DNA of 64,000 nucleotides, from assembly GCF_000577615.1 (NCBI RefSeq), contig NZ_CBXX010000009.1, positions 110,639 to 174,638 on the forward strand, given 5' to 3'. A program made the position numbers and the translations under genes. This DNA comes from Herbaspirillum sp. RV1423 (GTDB lineage: Bacteria; Pseudomonadota; Gammaproteobacteria; Burkholderiales; Burkholderiaceae_D). The notes under the pieces are model-generated. The model had not been told where the DNA came from. It worked only from the letters and a program-made list of their open reading frames with translations, and did no database searches. Of the stretch, positions 38,114 through 47,487 are shown in pieces; the first letter of the stretch is position 1, and each line of letters opens with the position of its first letter.

Positions 38114-39195
38114 GTGCGACGAGCAAGCGGCTTCTGATCATGGCGGCAGGCACCGGCGGGCATATTTTCCCGGGATTGGCGATTGCCGACACCATGCGCG
38201 CGCGCGGCTGGCAGGTTTCCTGGCTGGGCACGACGCACGGCATGGAGCGCGATCTGGTGCCCAGGCATGGCATCGAGATGGACACCATCGCCTTCGCCGG
38301 ATTGCGCGGCAAAGGCCTGGCGCATACGGTCAAGGGTGTGTGGCGCATGGTCGCCAGCTTCGGCGCCTGCTTCCGCATCCTCGGCCGGCGCCGTCCGGAC
38401 GTGGTGCTGGGCATGGGCGGTTACGTGACGGTGCCGGGCGGCGCGATGGCGCGCTTGCGCGGCGTGCCGCTGGCGCTGGTGAATGCCGATGCGGCCTTGC
38501 TGTTGTCGAACAAGACCCTGGTGCCGCTGGCGGACACGGTGCTGTTCGGTTTTCCGGCCGATTTCGGCAAGGCGGCCGGCAAGGCGGAAGTCACCGGCAA
38601 TCCGGTCCGCAAGGAAATCATCGCGCTGGGCGAACCGGCGCCGCGTTATGCGCAGCACAGCGGTCCGCTGCGCATCCTGGTGGTCGGCGGCAGTCTGGGC
38701 GCCAAAGTATTGAATGAATGCGTGCCGGCCGCGCTGGCGAGATTGCCGGCGGACCGGCGGCCGCTGGTCACGCATCAGTCCGGCAAGCAACATGTGGATG
38801 CACTGCGTGCGGCGTACGCGCAGGCCGGCGTCGAGGCGGAAGTGGTGGATTTCATCGACGACATGCCACGCCGCTATGCGGAAGCGGATCTGGTGATTTG
38901 CCGTGCCGGCGCCATCACGGTGTCGGAACTGACGGCGGCGGGCGTGGCCAGCGTGCTGGTGCCGCTGGTCGCATCGACGACTTCGCATCAGCGCGACAAC
39001 GCAAAGTGGATGGCGCAAAGCAATGCCGCGGTGCATCTGCCGCAGACCGAGCTGACGCCGGACAGCTTGGCGGCATTGCTGCAAAAGCTGGATCGGCCTG
39101 TCTGCCGGAAGCTGGCGCAGGCGGCGTATGAACAAGGCAGGCGCAACGCCAATGAGGCGATTGCGCAGGTGCTGGAAAGATTGGTAAAGCAATGA
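38110..39195 (+). CDS. murG: Lipid II synthase MurG
   Basis: Peripheral inner-membrane GT28 glycosyltransferase adding GlcNAc to lipid I, 361 residues. The N-terminal glycine loop is [24 protein letters not shown] and [15 protein letters not shown] follow. The C-terminal donor site has [14 protein letters not shown] and [20 protein letters not shown]. It overlaps ftsW by 4 bp. Its stop codon overlaps (ATGA) a 34-codon mini-gene that copies the start of murC, rather than murC itself. Confidence 0.96.
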   Translation: MSATSKRLLIMAAGTGGHIFPGLAIADTMRARGWQVSWLGTTHGMERDLVPRHGIEMDTIAFAGLRGKGLAHTVKGVWRMVASFGACFRILGRRRPDVVLGMGGYVTVPGGAMARLRGVPLALVNADAALLLSNKTLVPLADTVLFGFPADFGKAAGKAEVTGNPVRKEIIALGEPAPRYAQHSGPLRILVVGGSLGAKVLNECVPAALARLPADRRPLVTHQSGKQHVDALRAAYAQAGVEAEVVDFIDDMPRRYAEADLVICRAGAITVSELTAAGVASVLVPLVASTTSHQRDNAKWMAQSNAAVHLPQTELTPDSLAALLQKLDRPVCRKLAQAAYEQGRRNANEAIAQVLERLVKQ

Positions 39196-39296
39196 AACAT
39201 CGGGTTAAAAATATTCACTTCGTCGGCATTGGCGGCAAGCCGCGCGGTCGCGCGGCGTTTCTTAACCTGGGGCGTAGCCGGTCCGCCGGCGAGTAA
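39192..39296 (+). CDS. 34-codon mini-gene: divergent duplicate of the murC start
   Basis: ATG 39192 overlaps the murG stop and opens a 34-residue frame. Its first 15 residues ([15 protein letters not shown]) are identical to those of MurC 110 bp downstream, but the DNA differs at 8 of 45 positions, all silent. The remaining text ([19 protein letters not shown]) is unrelated, Arg-rich, and covers two hairpins: GCCGCGC/GCGCGGC at 39239-39256 and GCCGG/CCGGC at 39277-39290. It stops 5 nt before the murC ATG. It may serve as a coupled leader or be a recombination scar. The peptide is not known to function. Confidence 0.65.
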   Translation: MKHRVKNIHFVGIGGKPRGRAAFLNLGRSRSAGE

Positions 39297-39301
39297 AGAA
39301 C

Positions 39302-40711
39302 ATGAAACATAGAGTCAAAAATATCCATTTCGTAGGCATCGGCGGATCCGGCATGAGTGGTATTGCCGAGGTGATGCTCAATCTGGGCTACGGCGTGTCC
39401 GGCTCGGACCTGGGCAGCAATACCGCCACGCAACGCCTGGCGCAGTTGGGCGCGCGCATCCTCTACGGCCACGCGGCGGAAAACATCGAGAATGCCGACG
39501 CCATCGTCACGTCGACCGCCGTCAAGGGCGACAATCCGGAAGTACTGGCGGCGCGCAAGAGGCATATTCCCATTGTGCCGCGCGCGGTGATGCTGGGCGA
39601 ACTGATGCGCCTGAAGCAGGGCATCGCGATCGCCGGGACGCACGGCAAGACGACGACAACCAGCCTGGTCGCCAGCGTACTGGCGCAAGGCGGACTCGAT
39701 CCGACCTTCGTGATCGGCGGCCGCCTGACCAGCGCCGGCGCCAACGCCAAACTGGGTTCGGGCGATTTCATCGTGGCCGAGGCGGACGAATCGGATGCGT
39801 CTTTCCTGAACCTGACGCCGGTGATCGAAGTCATCACGAACATCGATGCCGATCACATGGAAACCTACAATCACGATTTCGCCAAGCTCAAGCAAGCCTT
39901 CGTGGAGTTCACGCAGCGCTTGCCGTTCTACGGTGTCGCCGTACTGTGCCTGGACGATCCGCACGTGCGCGAGATCATGCCGATGATCTCCAAGCCGATC
40001 CTGACTTACGGTTTCCATGCGGACGCGAACATCCGCGCGATCGACGCCAAAGCGGTCGACGGCAAGATGGAGTTCACGGCGATCCAGGACGGTTATCCGC
40101 CGATGCCGGTCAGCCTGAACCAGCCCGGCATGCACAATGTGCAGAACGCCTGTGCCGCGATTGCGATCGCGCGCGAACTGGACGTGGCCGATGCGGATAC
40201 GCAAAAAGCCCTGACCGAGTTCAACGGCGTCGGTCGCCGCTTCACGCGCTACGGCGACGTGTCGCTGCATGACGCCGCCGGCAAGCCGGCCGGCTCGTTT
40301 ACGCTGGTCGACGATTACGGCCATCACCCGGTCGAGACTGCGGCTACCATTGCGGCCGCGCGTGGAGCGTACCCGGGGCGCCGCCTGGTGTTGGCGTTCC
40401 AGCCGCATCGCTACACGCGCACGCGCGACCTGTTCGAAGATTTCGTCAAGGTGCTGTCGACGCCGGACGTGCTGGTGCTGGCCGAAGTGTATGCCGCCGG
40501 CGAGCAGCCGATTGTCGCCGCGGACGGCCGCGCCCTGGCGCATGCATTGCGCGTGGCAGGCAAAGTGGAGCCGGTATTTGTCGAAGACATCGCCGACATG
40601 CCGGCAACGATTCTCAACGTGGTGCGCGACGGCGATGTCGTGATGACCATGGGAGCCGGATCGATCAGCGGCGTTCCCGCCAAGTTGGCGGTGCAAGGAC
40701 AGGGGGCATGA
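39302..40711 (+). CDS. murC: UDP-MurNAc:L-Ala ligase MurC
   Basis: Cytoplasmic Mur ligase adding the first stem-peptide residue, 469 residues. Motifs in order: [23 protein letters not shown] loop [48 protein letters not shown] and the C-terminal [20 protein letters not shown]. The first ~17 codons use AGA, GTA and GGA, unlike the rest of the gene. No strong ribosome site precedes the ATG, so translation may depend on restart after the mini-gene that stops 5 nt before. The stop overlaps ddlB. Confidence 0.96.
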   Translation: MKHRVKNIHFVGIGGSGMSGIAEVMLNLGYGVSGSDLGSNTATQRLAQLGARILYGHAAENIENADAIVTSTAVKGDNPEVLAARKRHIPIVPRAVMLGELMRLKQGIAIAGTHGKTTTTSLVASVLAQGGLDPTFVIGGRLTSAGANAKLGSGDFIVAEADESDASFLNLTPVIEVITNIDADHMETYNHDFAKLKQAFVEFTQRLPFYGVAVLCLDDPHVREIMPMISKPILTYGFHADANIRAIDAKAVDGKMEFTAIQDGYPPMPVSLNQPGMHNVQNACAAIAIARELDVADADTQKALTEFNGVGRRFTRYGDVSLHDAAGKPAGSFTLVDDYGHHPVETAATIAAARGAYPGRRLVLAFQPHRYTRTRDLFEDFVKVLSTPDVLVLAEVYAAGEQPIVAADGRALAHALRVAGKVEPVFVEDIADMPATILNVVRDGDVVMTMGAGSISGVPAKLAVQGQGA

Positions 40712-41721
40712 TGACGCAGGCGAATCAATTCGGCAAAGTCGGCGTGCTGTTCGGCGGTCGTTCCGCTGAGCGTGAAGTGTCGCTCATGTCCGGCGCCGGC
40801 GTGCTCAAGGCATTGCGCAGCAAGGGCGTCGATGCCCATCCTTTCGATCCGGCCGAGCGCAGCCTGGCGGAATTGGCGGCGGAAAAATTCGACCGCGTTT
40901 TCATCGCGCTGCACGGCCGCTACGGCGAGGACGGCACGCTGCAAGGCGCGCTGGAACAGCTCGGTATTCCCTATACCGGTCCGGGCGTGATGGCGTCGGC
41001 GATTGCGATGGACAAGGTCATGACCAAGCGCATCTGGCTTGGCCTCGACCTGCCGACACCGCGCTTCGCGGTGCTCGACAGCGCTGCGATGCCGCGTGAA
41101 GCGTTGCGTCAGGTGCCCGACGTGCTCGGTTTGCCGCTGATGCTGAAGGCGCCGCATGAAGGCTCGACCATCGGTATTGCCAAGGTGGCCGGCTATTCCG
41201 ATATGCAGGATGCTTTCAAGCTGTGTGCAAAATACGATGAGGTGGTGCTGGCCGAGGAATTCGTCACCGGCCGCGAACTAACCGTACCGGTGTTGGGCAA
41301 GGGACGCGACGCAAGGGCTTATCCGGTCATCGAGATCCGCGCACCGGAAGGAAATTACGATTATCAGCACAAGTATTTCACCGACGACACCAAGTATCTG
41401 TGTCCGGCGCCGATCGACGAGGCATTGACGCAACGCGTTCAGGAGCTGGCGGTCAAGGCATACAACGCGCTGGGTTGCCGCGGTTGGTCGCGGGTGGATT
41501 TCATGCTGCGGGCATCGGACAACGAGCCGTTCCTGCTCGAGATCAATACCTCGCCGGGCATGACCGGGCACTCGCTGGTGCCGATGTCGGCCAAGCAGGC
41601 AGGCATGAGCTACGAGGATTTGTGCTGCGAGATATTGAAGCTGGCGGCGCTCGACCTGAAACCGTCGAAGGACTGGAAGCCGCATTCCTCGACAGATGCC
41701 GACGTGTCGGAAGAAGGGTAA
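40708..41721 (+). CDS. ddlB: D-alanine:D-alanine ligase
   Basis: ATP-grasp ligase that makes D-Ala-D-Ala for MurF, 337 residues. The N-terminal [20 protein letters not shown], central [15 protein letters not shown] and [14 protein letters not shown], and C-terminal [20 protein letters not shown] with [17 protein letters not shown] are all family motifs. Two ATGs stand in tandem (40708, 40711) after a GGGGG ribosome site; the first gives the ATGA overlap with murC used across this cluster. A ~25-residue C-terminal tail is specific to this branch. Confidence 0.95.
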   Translation: MMTQANQFGKVGVLFGGRSAEREVSLMSGAGVLKALRSKGVDAHPFDPAERSLAELAAEKFDRVFIALHGRYGEDGTLQGALEQLGIPYTGPGVMASAIAMDKVMTKRIWLGLDLPTPRFAVLDSAAMPREALRQVPDVLGLPLMLKAPHEGSTIGIAKVAGYSDMQDAFKLCAKYDEVVLAEEFVTGRELTVPVLGKGRDARAYPVIEIRAPEGNYDYQHKYFTDDTKYLCPAPIDEALTQRVQELAVKAYNALGCRGWSRVDFMLRASDNEPFLLEINTSPGMTGHSLVPMSAKQAGMSYEDLCCEILKLAALDLKPSKDWKPHSSTDADVSEEG

Positions 41722-41730
41722 GACGCGACC

Positions 41731-42504
41731 ATGTGGCAAGACGTCAAAATGCTCAACGCAATCACCAACGCCCTGCTGGCGCTGGTGCTGCTGGCATTGT
41801 TGGCGTCCGGCCTGTGGTGGCTGGCGCAGCGGCCGATGTTTACGCTCAAGACGATCCGCGTCGAAGGTGTGGCGGAGTCGTCGTTGCGGCGCGTGAATGC
41901 GTTGACCATACGCGCCAGCGCGGTGCCGCGCATCAAGGGTAACTTTTTCACGGCCGACCTCGACGCGGTGCGTTCCGCATTCGAATCGGTGCCTTGGGTG
42001 CGCAAGGCCATGGTGCGCCGCGAATGGCCGAACAAGCTGATCGTGAGCATCGAGGAGCATCGCGCGCTCGGCACCTGGGGCGACGAGGGGCGCTTGTTGT
42101 CGGTCAAGGGCGATGTGTTCACCGCCAACCTGGCGGAAGCGGAAGACGACGGCGACTTGCTGGAGTTCGACGGGCCGGACGGCAGCGAGAAGGAAGTGGT
42201 GGCGCGCTTCGACCAATTTCGCGACTGGCTGGCGCCGATCAAGGTGGTGCCCGAAGCGGTGGCTTTATCGAATCGTTATGCTTGGACCGTCAAGCTGGAC
42301 AACGGCATTACCGTTGAGCTGGGCCGCGCCGAAAGCGATGCCACGCTGAAAGAAAGGATTGGCAGGCTGGTCTCCGTCTATCCGCAGTTGATGGAGCGCC
42401 TGCAGGGGAAGAAAATTGAAAATGTCGACATGCGCTATCCGAACGGTCTGGCGCTGAAGGCGGACGGATTGGTACTGGCTGCATTGAACGGAAAGAAAAA
42501 ATAA
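41731..42504 (+). CDS. ftsQ: Cell-division protein FtsQ
   Basis: Bitopic inner-membrane scaffold of the divisome, 257 residues. A short cytoplasmic end is followed by one helix (ALLALVLLALLASGLWWLA), then the POTRA domain (FTLKTIRVEGVAESSLRRVN) and the FtsQ beta domain (VPWVRKAMVRREWPNKLIVS to MRYPNGLALKA). The Lys-rich C-terminus (NGKKK) ends 10 bp before ftsA. It binds FtsL/FtsB in the periplasm. Confidence 0.93.
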   Translation: MWQDVKMLNAITNALLALVLLALLASGLWWLAQRPMFTLKTIRVEGVAESSLRRVNALTIRASAVPRIKGNFFTADLDAVRSAFESVPWVRKAMVRREWPNKLIVSIEEHRALGTWGDEGRLLSVKGDVFTANLAEAEDDGDLLEFDGPDGSEKEVVARFDQFRDWLAPIKVVPEAVALSNRYAWTVKLDNGITVELGRAESDATLKERIGRLVSVYPQLMERLQGKKIENVDMRYPNGLALKADGLVLAALNGKKK

Positions 42505-42514
42505 GCGGAACGAT

Positions 42515-43747
42515 ATGACAAAAGACGCAAAAAATCTGATTGTCGGTCTCGACATCGGCACCTCCAAGGTGGTCGCCGTCGTGGCGGAAGTCCTGCAGGA
42601 CGGACGCCATGAAGTGATCGGCCTGGGCCAGTCCGAATCCAAGGGGTTGAAGAAGGGCGTGGTGGTCAACATCGAAGCCACGGTCGAGTCGATCCAGCGG
42701 GCGCTGGAAGAGGCCGAGCTGATGGCCGATTGCAAGATCCGCAATGTTTACACCGGCATCGCGGGCAGCCATATCCGCAGCTTCAATTCGAGCGGCATGG
42801 TGGCGATCAAGGACAAGGAAGTCAGCGCTGCCGACGTCTCGCGCGTTATCGAAACCGCCAAGGCCGTCAACATCCCGACTGACCAGCAATTGCTGCATAC
42901 CGTGCCGCAGGAATTTATCGTCGACAACCAGGAAGATGTGCGTGAACCAATCGGCATGAGCGGCATCCGACTCGAAGTGAAGGTGCACATCGTGACCGGC
43001 GCCGTGTCGGCGGTGCAGAACATCGTGAAGTGTGTGCGCCGCTGCGGCCTGGAAGTGTCGGACCTGATCCTGCAGCCGATGGCTTCGGCCGATTCCGTGC
43101 TCACGCCGGATGAGCGCGAACTGGGCGTGGTGCTGGTCGATATCGGCGGCGGCACCACTGACGTGGCGGTGTTCACCGAAGGCGCAATTCGCCACACCGC
43201 AGTGATCCCGATCGCCGGCGACCAGATCACCAACGACATCGCGATGGCCTTGCGCACGCCGACGCTGGAAGCCGAAGAAATCAAGCTGCGCTACGGCGTG
43301 GCCAAGCAGATCCTGGCGGATCCGACCGAGACGCTGGAAGTGCCCGGACTGGGCGACCGCAATCCGCGCACCCTGTCGCGCCAGGCGCTGGCGGCGGTGA
43401 TCGAGCCGCGCGTGGAAGAGTTGTTTGCATTGGTGCATCAGGTGGTGCGCGAGTCGGGTTACGAAGAGGTGCTGTCGTCAGGCATCGTCCTCACCGGCGG
43501 TTCCGCGATGATGCCGGGAATGATTGAGCTGGCAGAGGACATTTTCCTCAAGCCGGCCCGCCTGGGGACGCCGGAGTACAGCGGCCAGTTGGCCGACGTG
43601 GTGCGCAGTCCACGCTATTCGACGGTATTGGGGTTGTTGTTGGAAGCGAAAAAGCAATATCTGCGCGGTTACATCGTGACCCGGCAGGAAGGTTCGGTAA
43701 AGGCAATCTGGCAGCGTATGAAGGAATGGTTCTTGGGTAATTTTTAA
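42515..43747 (+). CDS. ftsA: Cell-division protein FtsA
   Basis: Actin-like ATPase that tethers FtsZ to the membrane, 410 residues. The phosphate-1 loop is LIVGLDIGTSKVVAVVAEVL, the phosphate-2 loop VVLVDIGGGTTDVAVF, and the adenosine motif SSGIVLTGGSAMMPG; the 1C domain (SKGLKKGVVVNIEATVESIQ) is present. The C-terminal amphipathic helix (VKAIWQRMKEWFLGNF) is the membrane-targeting sequence. A 131-bp gap before ftsZ may hold an extra ftsZ promoter. Confidence 0.96.
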   Translation: MTKDAKNLIVGLDIGTSKVVAVVAEVLQDGRHEVIGLGQSESKGLKKGVVVNIEATVESIQRALEEAELMADCKIRNVYTGIAGSHIRSFNSSGMVAIKDKEVSAADVSRVIETAKAVNIPTDQQLLHTVPQEFIVDNQEDVREPIGMSGIRLEVKVHIVTGAVSAVQNIVKCVRRCGLEVSDLILQPMASADSVLTPDERELGVVLVDIGGGTTDVAVFTEGAIRHTAVIPIAGDQITNDIAMALRTPTLEAEEIKLRYGVAKQILADPTETLEVPGLGDRNPRTLSRQALAAVIEPRVEELFALVHQVVRESGYEEVLSSGIVLTGGSAMMPGMIELAEDIFLKPARLGTPEYSGQLADVVRSPRYSTVLGLLLEAKKQYLRGYIVTRQEGSVKAIWQRMKEWFLGNF

Positions 43748-43878
43748 ACGGTCGCTTAATTTGTAAATTCGTTATTTTTGTTTATTGGATCAGCAACACG
43801 CAGTTCTCAGTTGCTAGTCGTCACACCGCGTGATGCCTATCAACTGCTAGCTGCACAACATATATTGAAGGAGTCATC

Positions 43879-45063
43879 ATGGAAATAGATATGCTCGACA
43901 ATGCCACTCTCGGCACGATCATCAAGGTCGTGGGCGTAGGCGGCGCAGGCGGCAACGCGGTGCAGCACATGATCAACAAGGGCGTGTCCGGCGTTGAATT
44001 CATTGCGGCCAATACCGACGCGCAAGCGTTGAAACAGTCGAAGGCGGACAACGTCATCCAGATCGGCGAGACCGGTCTGGGCGCCGGCATGCAACCGCAA
44101 GTCGGCCGTCGCCTGGCGGAAGAAACCCGCTCGCGCATCGAAGACGCGCTGCGCGGCGCGCACATGGTGTTCATCGCCGCAGGCATGGGCGGCGGCACCG
44201 GCACCGGCGCTGCGCCGGTGGTGGCGGAAGTCGCCAAGTCGCTGGGTGCGCTGACCGTTGCCGTGGTCTCCAAGCCGTTCTCGTATGAAGGCCAGAAATG
44301 CATGGACATCGCCGACCAGGGGCTGGAAGAACTGGCGCAGCATGTCGATTCGCTGATCATCATCCTGAACGAAAAGCTGGAAGAGATCTATGAAGACGAC
44401 AGCATGATCGAATGGCTGGGCCATGCGGACGACGTGCTCAACAACGCCGTCGCCGGTATCGCTGAAATCATCAACGTGCCGGGCCACATCAACGTCGACT
44501 TCAACGACGTCAAGACCATCATGGGCGAGCAGGGCAAGGCCATGATGGGCACGGCCACCGCTTCCGGCGTCGACCGCGCCCGCGTGGCGGCCGAGCAGGC
44601 TGTGGCGTCGCCGCTGCTCGACGGTATCGACCTGTCCGGCGCGCGCGGCGTGCTGGTCAACGTCACCGCCAGTCGCAACCTGAAGGGTAAGGAAATCAAG
44701 GAAGTCATGGCAACCGTGCGCGCCTTTGCCGCTCCCGATGCATCGATCGCGCAAGGCATCGCGTACGACGACGGCATGGGCGACGACATCCGCGTGACCG
44801 TGGTGGCGACCGGCCTGGGCCGCTCGCGCAAGTCGGTGCAACTGGTGCAGACGCCGATGCTGCGCACCGGTACGCACAACGAGCCGATGATGGCCGGCAC
44901 CGGCGGCATGAATGGCGGCGCGCAAGCCGGCGCAGCTTTCGGCGGCATGAAGGCGCCGGCGGTATGGCGTCGGGAGTCGGCTTCCGACACCGTGCGCGCG
45001 CTGGAAAAGAACGGTATGGAAACTTACGACATTCCGGCTTTCCTGCGCAAGCAGGCTGACTAA
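43879..45063 (+). CDS. ftsZ: Cell-division GTPase FtsZ
   Basis: Tubulin-like GTPase forming the Z ring, 394 residues. Nucleotide-binding text: VVGVGGAGGNAVQHMI, AANTDAQAL, the tubulin signature FIAAGMGGGTGTGAAPVVAE and, in the T7 loop, NVDFNDVKTIMGEQG. A Gly/Ala/Met-rich linker of ~50 residues leads to the C-terminal peptide TYDIPAFLRKQAD that binds FtsA and ZapD-type partners. AAGGAG precedes the ATG. It is followed by an intrinsic terminator. Confidence 0.97.
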   Translation: MEIDMLDNATLGTIIKVVGVGGAGGNAVQHMINKGVSGVEFIAANTDAQALKQSKADNVIQIGETGLGAGMQPQVGRRLAEETRSRIEDALRGAHMVFIAAGMGGGTGTGAAPVVAEVAKSLGALTVAVVSKPFSYEGQKCMDIADQGLEELAQHVDSLIIILNEKLEEIYEDDSMIEWLGHADDVLNNAVAGIAEIINVPGHINVDFNDVKTIMGEQGKAMMGTATASGVDRARVAAEQAVASPLLDGIDLSGARGVLVNVTASRNLKGKEIKEVMATVRAFAAPDASIAQGIAYDDGMGDDIRVTVVATGLGRSRKSVQLVQTPMLRTGTHNEPMMAGTGGMNGGAQAGAAFGGMKAPAVWRRESASDTVRALEKNGMETYDIPAFLRKQAD

Positions 45064-45139
45064 GCAATATCGGACGTCGGCTGAGGCCCGTTCCCGCGGG
45101 CAGCAACCAACTTCGTAAACAGGCATACTATCGCCTGCG

Positions 45140-45168
45140 CGCCGCGCCTCCGAGCGCGGCGTTTTTTT
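45140..45168 (+). terminator. Rho-independent terminator of the dcw cluster
   Basis: An 8-bp stem (CGCCGCGC / GCGCGGCG) with loop CTCCGA is followed by seven T residues, 77 bp after the ftsZ stop. Confidence 0.9.
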
Positions 45169-45225
45169 GCCTGTTTTCCATGGCATCCTCCGTACTCCCG
45201 AATTACTCACAAGAAGGAAATCATC

Positions 45226-45732
45226 ATGACCATCAAAGTTGGCGATCGCCTGCCGGAAGGCGCCCTGGCGGAATTCATCGAGACCGAAACCGAAGGTTGT
45301 TCGCTCGGCCCCAATACCTTCAAGGTATCCGACCTGGTCAAGGGTAAGAAGATCGTTCTGTTCGCGCTGCCCGGCGCCTTCACCCCTACCTGTTCGGCCA
45401 AGCACGTGCCGGGCTATATCCAGCACGCGGCGCAGTTCAAGGCCAAGGGCGTCGATGAAATCTGGTGCCTGTCGGTCAACGACGCGTTCGTGATGGGCGC
45501 CTGGGGCCGTGAACAGAAGGCCGCCGGCGTCGTGCGCATGCTGGCCGACGGCAGCGCCCTCTTCACCAAGGGGCTGGGCATGGAATTCGACCTGACCGAG
45601 CGCGGCATGGGCATCCGCTCGCAACGCTATTCGATGCTGGTCGAAGACGGCGTGGTCAAGCAGTTGAACCTGGAAGCACCGGGCAAGTTCGAAGTGTCGA
45701 ACGCCGAAACCTTGTTGGCGCAATTGGGCTGA
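45226..45732 (+). CDS. Peroxiredoxin (Prx5 type)
   Basis: Thiol peroxidase of the peroxiredoxin-5 family, 168 residues, reducing hydrogen and organic peroxides in the cytoplasm. The peroxidatic Cys56 is in the motif LPGAFTPTCSAKHVPGY. Family text continues with IWCLSVNDAFVMGAWG and the C-terminal RSQRYSMLVEDGVVKQLNLE. A second Cys (Cys25) is near the N-terminus; the usual resolving Cys of atypical 2-Cys members is not obvious, so 1-Cys chemistry with glutathione is possible. AAGAAGGAA precedes the ATG. It stands between the dcw terminator and lpxC. Confidence 0.9.
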   Translation: MTIKVGDRLPEGALAEFIETETEGCSLGPNTFKVSDLVKGKKIVLFALPGAFTPTCSAKHVPGYIQHAAQFKAKGVDEIWCLSVNDAFVMGAWGREQKAAGVVRMLADGSALFTKGLGMEFDLTERGMGIRSQRYSMLVEDGVVKQLNLEAPGKFEVSNAETLLAQLG

Positions 45733-45888
45733 TCGATATACCGAAGCAGTCCAATGTTGCAACAGCAGCATCAGGGCGCGGCGAGTCGCTTTGCGAAGGC
45801 GGCCGTCGCGCTTTTTTGCATTCTTTTGCAATGCGGAACTTTTTTGCAACAGTGCGCAAGCTCACTGCGGGCCTGATGGCATCTTGGC

Positions 45889-45894
45889 TATAAT
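45889..45894 (+). promoter_or_regulatory. -10 element directly before lpxC
   Basis: A perfect TATAAT lies six bases before the lpxC ATG at 45901. With normal geometry transcription would start at or next to the A of the ATG. No clear -35 and no TG extension are present, and no Shine-Dalgarno site lies between. Confidence 0.5.
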
Positions 45895-45900
45895 GACGGG

Positions 45901-46836
45901 ATGTTAAAACAGCGCACCATCAAAAATCTCGTCCAGACTGTCGGCGTCGGTTTGCATTCCGGCACCAAGGTGGAACTGACCTTGCGGCCGGCCGCCATCG
46001 ACACCGGCATCATCTTCCGCCGCGTCGATCTCGACCCGGTCGTGGACTTTCCCGCGTCGGCGACCGGCGTGGGCGATACCCGCATGGCCTCGGTGTTGTC
46101 GAAGGACGGTGCGCGCGTTTCCACCGTCGAACACCTGCTGTCGGCCTGCGCGGGTCTCGGCATCGATAATTTGTATATCGACCTGACCGCGGAAGAGATT
46201 CCGATCATGGACGGCTCGGCGTCGTCCTTCGTTTTCCTGCTGCAGCAAGCGGGTTTGCAAGAGCAGAACGCGCCGAAGAAATTCATCCGCGTCAAAAAAA
46301 CCGTGGAAGTGCGCGAAGGCGAAGGCGACAAGGAAAAATGGGCGCGCCTGGAGCCGTACAACGGCTTCAAGCTGAAGTTTTTCATTGAATTCAACCACCC
46401 GGCGGTCGATGGCACCGGCCAGACCGCCGAGGTCGATTTCGCCATCGAGTCCTACGTCAAGGAAATCGCCCGCGCGCGCACCTTCGGCTTCATGCAGGAC
46501 GTCGAAACCTTGCGCGGCATGGGCCTGGCGCGCGGCGGCTCATTCGAGAACGCGATCGTCATGGATGAATACCGCATCCTGAACGCAGACGGCTTGCGCT
46601 ATGACAACGAGTTCGTGCGGCACAAAATTCTCGACGCCATCGGCGATCTGTACCTGATCGGCCATCCGCTGCTGGCCAGCTACAACGCCCACAAGTCGGG
46701 CCACGGCATGAACAATCAACTGCTGCGCGCTTTGCTGGCGCAGCCGGATGCCTACGAGATCGTCACTTTCGATAACCTGGAGTCTGCGCCCCAGACCTAT
46801 GTCATGCAGGCCAAGCAGGAGTGGGCGCTGAATTAA
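45901..46836 (+). CDS. lpxC: UDP-3-O-acyl-N-acetylglucosamine deacetylase
   Basis: Zinc amidase for the committed step of lipid A synthesis, 311 residues. The N-terminus [20 protein letters not shown] fits the family, fixing the start. Zinc and catalytic motifs: [17 protein letters not shown] (His, Glu), [13 protein letters not shown], the [12 protein letters not shown] strand, and [17 protein letters not shown] with [18 protein letters not shown] (His/Asp ligands and catalytic His). In many bacteria lpxC closes the dcw cluster; here a peroxiredoxin gene and terminator separate it. No ribosome site is visible. Confidence 0.96.
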   Translation: MLKQRTIKNLVQTVGVGLHSGTKVELTLRPAAIDTGIIFRRVDLDPVVDFPASATGVGDTRMASVLSKDGARVSTVEHLLSACAGLGIDNLYIDLTAEEIPIMDGSASSFVFLLQQAGLQEQNAPKKFIRVKKTVEVREGEGDKEKWARLEPYNGFKLKFFIEFNHPAVDGTGQTAEVDFAIESYVKEIARARTFGFMQDVETLRGMGLARGGSFENAIVMDEYRILNADGLRYDNEFVRHKILDAIGDLYLIGHPLLASYNAHKSGHGMNNQLLRALLAQPDAYEIVTFDNLESAPQTYVMQAKQEWALN

Positions 46837-46926
46837 GCGCAGCGAGAGCCGGTTCAAAAACCGGCGCTGCGGCGAAGTTTCTTCCATCAGCGCAAGAACA
46901 GGGCGGGGTTTCTTTCCGTTTTCTTC

Positions 46927-47433
46927 CTATTTGACGCCGCTGTTGCGGCGTACCATGTTCGCCAGCGCTGTCTTCAGCGCCTGATTGCGCGGCGAGTCTT
47001 CCAGCGCGTCGTTGAGATCGGCAAAAGCCGAGACCGCCTGCTCGGATAAAGTCAGTTGGCGTCTGACGACCGGGACGACATAATTCTTGCCAACTTGTAC
47101 TTTGATGCGGATTGCATTAACCTGCCATCCATCTTTTAGCAGACGTTCTTGTAATTTCGGCAACTGTTGTTTGAGCTTGGCGGCAAGCGCCGCATTGGGC
47201 ATGCTCAGCACCAACTGGCCGCCTTCGAAATTCATGACGTCGCACGATTTGAAAATAGCCGGCAGAATCGCTGCGCAGCTTTTTTGCAGCGACGCCATGC
47301 GGGTAATGGCTGGCATCAAGGTCGCCATCGCATTGTCCGACCGCAGAAAATCTGTCGCGTCCCTGGGCTTGCGCATGAGTTGCGCAGCCGAAGGACCTCG
47401 GCGATAAGGGGTAAATGTGGAGGGATACTTCAT
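46927..47433 (-). CDS. DciA-like replication initiation protein (DUF721)
   Basis: DUF721/DciA family protein, 168 residues; DciA loads the replicative helicase DnaB in bacteria lacking DnaC. The conserved region is the C-terminal half of the core: LVLSMPNAALAAKLKQQLPK with LLKDGWQVNAIRIKVQV. A Ser/Arg-rich N-terminus and an Arg-rich tail (NMVRRNSGVK) flank it. ATG 47433 has AAGGTTT upstream. It is divergent from the M23 peptidase gene (54 bp) and convergent with lpxC, an order common in Burkholderiales. Assignment rests on weak family motifs and position. Confidence 0.72.
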   Translation of the reverse strand: MKYPSTFTPYRRGPSAAQLMRKPRDATDFLRSDNAMATLMPAITRMASLQKSCAAILPAIFKSCDVMNFEGGQLVLSMPNAALAAKLKQQLPKLQERLLKDGWQVNAIRIKVQVGKNYVVPVVRRQLTLSEQAVSAFADLNDALEDSPRNQALKTALANMVRRNSGVK

Positions 47434-47487
47434 CTTTAAACCTTATCACATCTCGTCTTTCCGAGGACGGGAGTCAAAGGAGTAAAG

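Noticed and set aside
39239..39263. GC-rich hairpin followed by GTTTCTT inside the murC mini-gene, as a terminator
   Set aside because: The T-run is short and interrupted, and termination here would cut off the essential downstream genes murC to ftsZ, so it was not called as a terminator. Partial attenuation stays possible.
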